From: Apostichopus parvimensis
Lineage: Eukaryota > Echinodermata > Holothuroidea > Aspidochirotida > Stichopodidae
DNA: 32,338 nucleotides
Assembly: GCA_000934455.1 (NCBI GenBank)
Contig: KN887955.1
Span: forward strand, 20,989 to 53,326
Reading direction: 5' to 3'
The notes beneath the pieces are model-generated. The model was given only the letters and a program-made list of their open reading frames with translations, made no database searches and was not told the origin of the DNA. This document shows positions 29,637 to 32,338 of this stretch, piece after piece (position 1 is the stretch's first letter; every line of letters starts with the position of its first letter). The translations under genes were made by a program, and so were the position numbers.

Positions 29637-29697
29637 TCTATCCTATAACTAGAGATATAACTATATATATATAGCCTATCTTCTAACTAGAGATATG
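29637..29697 (+). repeat. Imperfect direct repeat around TAACTAGAGATAT
   Basis: CTATCCTATAACTAGAGATATAAC recurs about 37 bases on as CTATCTTCTAACTAGAGATATGGT, separated by a TA-rich spacer. Confidence 0.75.
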
Positions 29698-30924
29698 GTT
29701 CGTTGAATGTAACCTTACTTGACTGACTAACCCTTCATTTACAACAGGGAGAGGATGCCAGTCTGGGGGTCTGAGATGTCATCAGGGTATAGGTGTTCTT
29801 CAAAAGCTTTAGGTATCGCACCACAATTAGAATAGTGCACGTCCGCCTGAGAGGTTAACCCGGAAAATAGCCCTAAAGTGACCTACTGTGTTGAAGTTTT
29901 TGTTTGGCATTTTCTGAGTTATCACCATTCTTGTTTATGCTTGACGAGGTTAGTGTGTAAGTCAATGGGAGCAATAATTTGTGGTGCGGTATGGTACCTT
30001 TACTTGGGATATCCTCTTCTTGTTGGTGTATCCTTGAAACCTGATTACTTAGTTGTTAGATGTCTCTGTAGTTCGAATTCATCAAAATATTATGTTCCTC
30101 TGTGCATTGATAAATGATTGAAATATTCTGCAGCAAAACAAAGACATTGTTTTAGCTGAATTTCCCTAATAAAAATCCTTCACTCTACAGTAGCCAGATG
30201 CATTTACAAAAATATCCCAAATTTGGAGAGAAGAAAACATCCCATTAAACGAGAATGTGATTTTAACCTACAGATGCAGCAACAATAAAAAAAAAATCAG
30301 CAATGTTTGCAAAGCACACACTGCCTTTAACCAGCAGATTATAATATATTACGACACTGTGACCTACGCGTGATCAGCTTCGCAAGCTCGTTTTGGATAT
30401 GAAAATAATGTCCATCATATACGTTGCTGTAGTTTATTAATTTACATTCAAACGATGTGACTCCTAGTATAACACAACAAATAGAACCAATGTCATTTCA
30501 CTTTTGTTTCAGTGTCGTGAATATCATTATACCATTATTTCACTTAAAAGTATCCGCCTTTTACTTGTTTCGCATCGCGTGCGTGCAGACATTTTGACCC
30601 ACATATGACGTATGATGATCTGTATATTATTGTTATTGATGATCGCAGTGACATGGTTTCACTTTTCTATCCCATATATCAGTCACTTCCCACCTCCATT
30701 TCTGCATATGCAGGTATATCAATCGTTCTCGACAACGATTGAAGTTGTAATCAGCGTTTGGGTATATATAGTTATATCCCATACAGTTGGACTGACAGTT
30801 GGACCGTTGGACTGGACTGATAAGGGAGTGTGAAGACATACTCGACAATCAACGTTTGGGAACGTCCGTATAAAAGAAAGGGGGTAAGTACTCTGAAAGG
30901 TCATCAATATGCCCCAGCCTTTAG

Positions 30925-31199
30925 TCTGGCGCGTAGCGAGGAATTTGCCAAGGGAGGGGCGAAGCGTGTAGGCAAAGTAGGCTAAGTGTAGCGTCGCCAT
31001 GAGTTGGCGCGAAGCGTACAAGAAAATTTTGGCCGAAAATGCCTTCCAGATCGCTGGAAATGGCACTTCCCAGGCCTTGTAAATTGCATCTAAGCATTTT
31101 CTATTTTGAAATTACTAGCGATATCATAAAAAAAATATGCGCAATGGGGGGGCGCGGTCGCCCCCTTCGCCCCCCCCCCCCCTTGGCTTCGCGCCTGAT
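30925..31199. mobile_element. MITE-like element with GGCGCG ends and possible TTTAG target duplication
   Basis: About 275 bp starting TCTGGCGCGTAGCG and ending TTCGCGCCTGAT; the ends are imperfect inverted repeats. TTTAG flanks both sides (30920-30924 and 31200-31204), a candidate 5-bp target duplication. Inside are repeated GCGAAGCG words, a G7 run and a C13 run. No ORF matches a transposase. Non-coding DNA upstream of BTAF1. Confidence 0.55.
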
Positions 31200-31912
31200 T
31201 TTAGCACGCTAGAAATTCATTGAAGTTTACTAAAGAAGTTTTCTTTAGGTGGTTATTTTTTAATCCTTTTTATACACAGACTACATTTTAGGAGTGTTAA
31301 AATAGAAATATCTCAGTCTGGTTTCATAGTGGCAGTATGTAAAATGCTTGTTGAAATGTTGAGCATATTGACCATCAGGCCTATCTGACTCTCTAGCATA
31401 TTTGGTAGCAATACATTTAATAGTTTCCTTCGGCTTTCTTGAGATTCCTTTCTTCATCTGAAGAGTATGTTTACTTTCTTCAACCTGAAGTGTGTTGTTA
31501 GACTGGCGCTTTGCACGCATGTAAATAGTATACCATTACCTCTGCAGTGGCGTACAATCGTTGCAACATCGAATTTGTTATTGTAGATATCGCTGATATG
31601 TTCCAAATCCTCTTGCAGAGAGACAGCTTTACCATCTTTGCAAAAATTTTAAATCTTGTATTAAAAGCATAGGCTTTATTTACTAACATGATAAAACAAT
31701 GATGGTGGGAATTTAGATTGAGAAAAACGTCGTATAGGCAGCCATGTCAACTGGTTTTACAATGAAATTCAATTAGATATAGAAACAAACTCCGCACTCT
31801 AACAATGAAGCATAAAGAAAATTATGTAACATGTGTTTTGGTTTTTTTTTTTTAAGCTTTGGACTTAACGTTTTGTTTCTATAATATAGAATGATAATGA
31901 TAGGCCTATATG

Positions 31913-32338
31913 TCCTTTTAGTGTGGTTACATGCAGGGAAGATTTACTGGTACTTTTCTCCCTGGTTATTGTTTTATCCATCTATGGATGTAACGATGGG
32001 GTGTTAGTTTAGGTGGGTGGATGCATTATAGCTGCGTGAGACCAAGTTCAGTGCGTCTAACGCGCGGGTGTTTCGTAACGTACCTTGAAGGAGACAAAAA
32101 AAAACTAACATCATTATTGTTCTGTTACTTTTGCTTAAATTATTAATATTTTTAATTATAAAATGAAATACCTTTTTAGTGTGATAACATGGAGACATTT
32201 GCTGGGGTTTTTCTCTCTCTAGTTAATTGTTTTATCTATGTATGGATGTAGTGGTGTGGATGGTGAGTATTTGATGGTGGGTGTATAGTATAACTATGTG
32301 AGACTATTCAGTGCGTCTAATGTAATGTCTTTCCGTGA
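31913..32338 (+). repeat. Diverged tandem repeat, period about 260 bp, running off the window edge
   Basis: Two units share, in order, CTTTTTAGTGTG-like, ACATG.AG, TTTTCTC.CT, GTTATTGTTTTATC-like, TATGGATGTA, a GGTGGGTG/GGTGTATA stretch, TGTGAGAC and TTCAGTGCGTCTAA. Unit 1 starts near 31913 and unit 2 near 32171. No coding frame is conserved between them. Confidence 0.75.

Larger units (their letters stand above)
27492..32338. other. Upstream non-coding region
   Basis: 4.8 kb with no coding frame I can support on either strand. It contains the small repeats, the MITE-like element and the possible promoter listed separately. Open frames here are short, unconserved in appearance and lack splice logic. 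The neighbouring gene is not in the window. Confidence 0.75.

Noticed and set aside
29878..30117. 79-codon plus-strand frame with hydrophobic stretches
   Set aside because: Cys/Leu/Val-rich translation typical of random AT-rich DNA; no start context, homology or partner exon visible.
31281..31689. Two short minus-strand frames suggesting an upstream gene
   Set aside because: No recognisable protein, no consistent splice sites, and no continuity between them.
1..32338. CRISPR arrays, operons, integrons or defence systems
   Set aside because: The window is an intron-containing animal gene; none of the direct repeats has regular short-repeat and unique-spacer structure.

Overview
The window is metazoan genomic DNA: AT-rich, intron-dense and rich in decayed retroelement fragments. 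It is dominated by one gene on the minus strand. I recognise that gene as BTAF1/Mot1 (TAF-172), the Snf2-family ATPase that removes TATA-binding protein from DNA. Twenty-one exons can be traced from the start codon at 27421 to the window edge at position 8. Their splice sites and phases agree throughout, and together they encode the first 987 residues (N-terminal HEAT-repeat array, basic nuclear-localisation region and most of the central domain). The Snf2 ATPase half lies beyond position 1. The repeat types (tRNA-derived SINEs with ATT tails, L2/CR1-like 3' ends, small elements with CAGTGG and GGCGCG ends) suggest a marine invertebrate deuterostome, perhaps an echinoderm. That assignment is an inference.

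Layout. 1-9160: exons 21 to 13, present once. 9168-16235: exons 12 to 6, first copy. 16236-16285: a run of exactly 50 N. 16286-23463: exons 12 to 6 again, nearly identical. 23464-27491: exons 5 to 1, present once, with the 5' UTR. 27492-32338: upstream non-coding DNA with small repeats and no gene I can support.

The main structural observation is the 7-kb direct duplication around the N gap. Copy 1 stops at the gap, and copy 2 starts immediately after it inside a poly-G run. Coding differences are almost all silent, and exons on both sides are single copy. This is the pattern of two allelic contigs laid end to end in a scaffold. Because exon 12 ends and exon 6 begins in phase 0, a gene predictor could read straight through and produce a false protein with 358 duplicated residues. 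The two copies also show real allelic variation: a divergence hotspot around exon 11 and a 198-bp repeat unit present in only one copy.

I found no CRISPR array, operon, prokaryotic system, viral gene or novel protein system. The other points of interest are intronic: two SINEs, two L2-like tails, two small inverted-repeat elements, G-quadruplex-capable tracts, minisatellites and a possible hammerhead-like hairpin.
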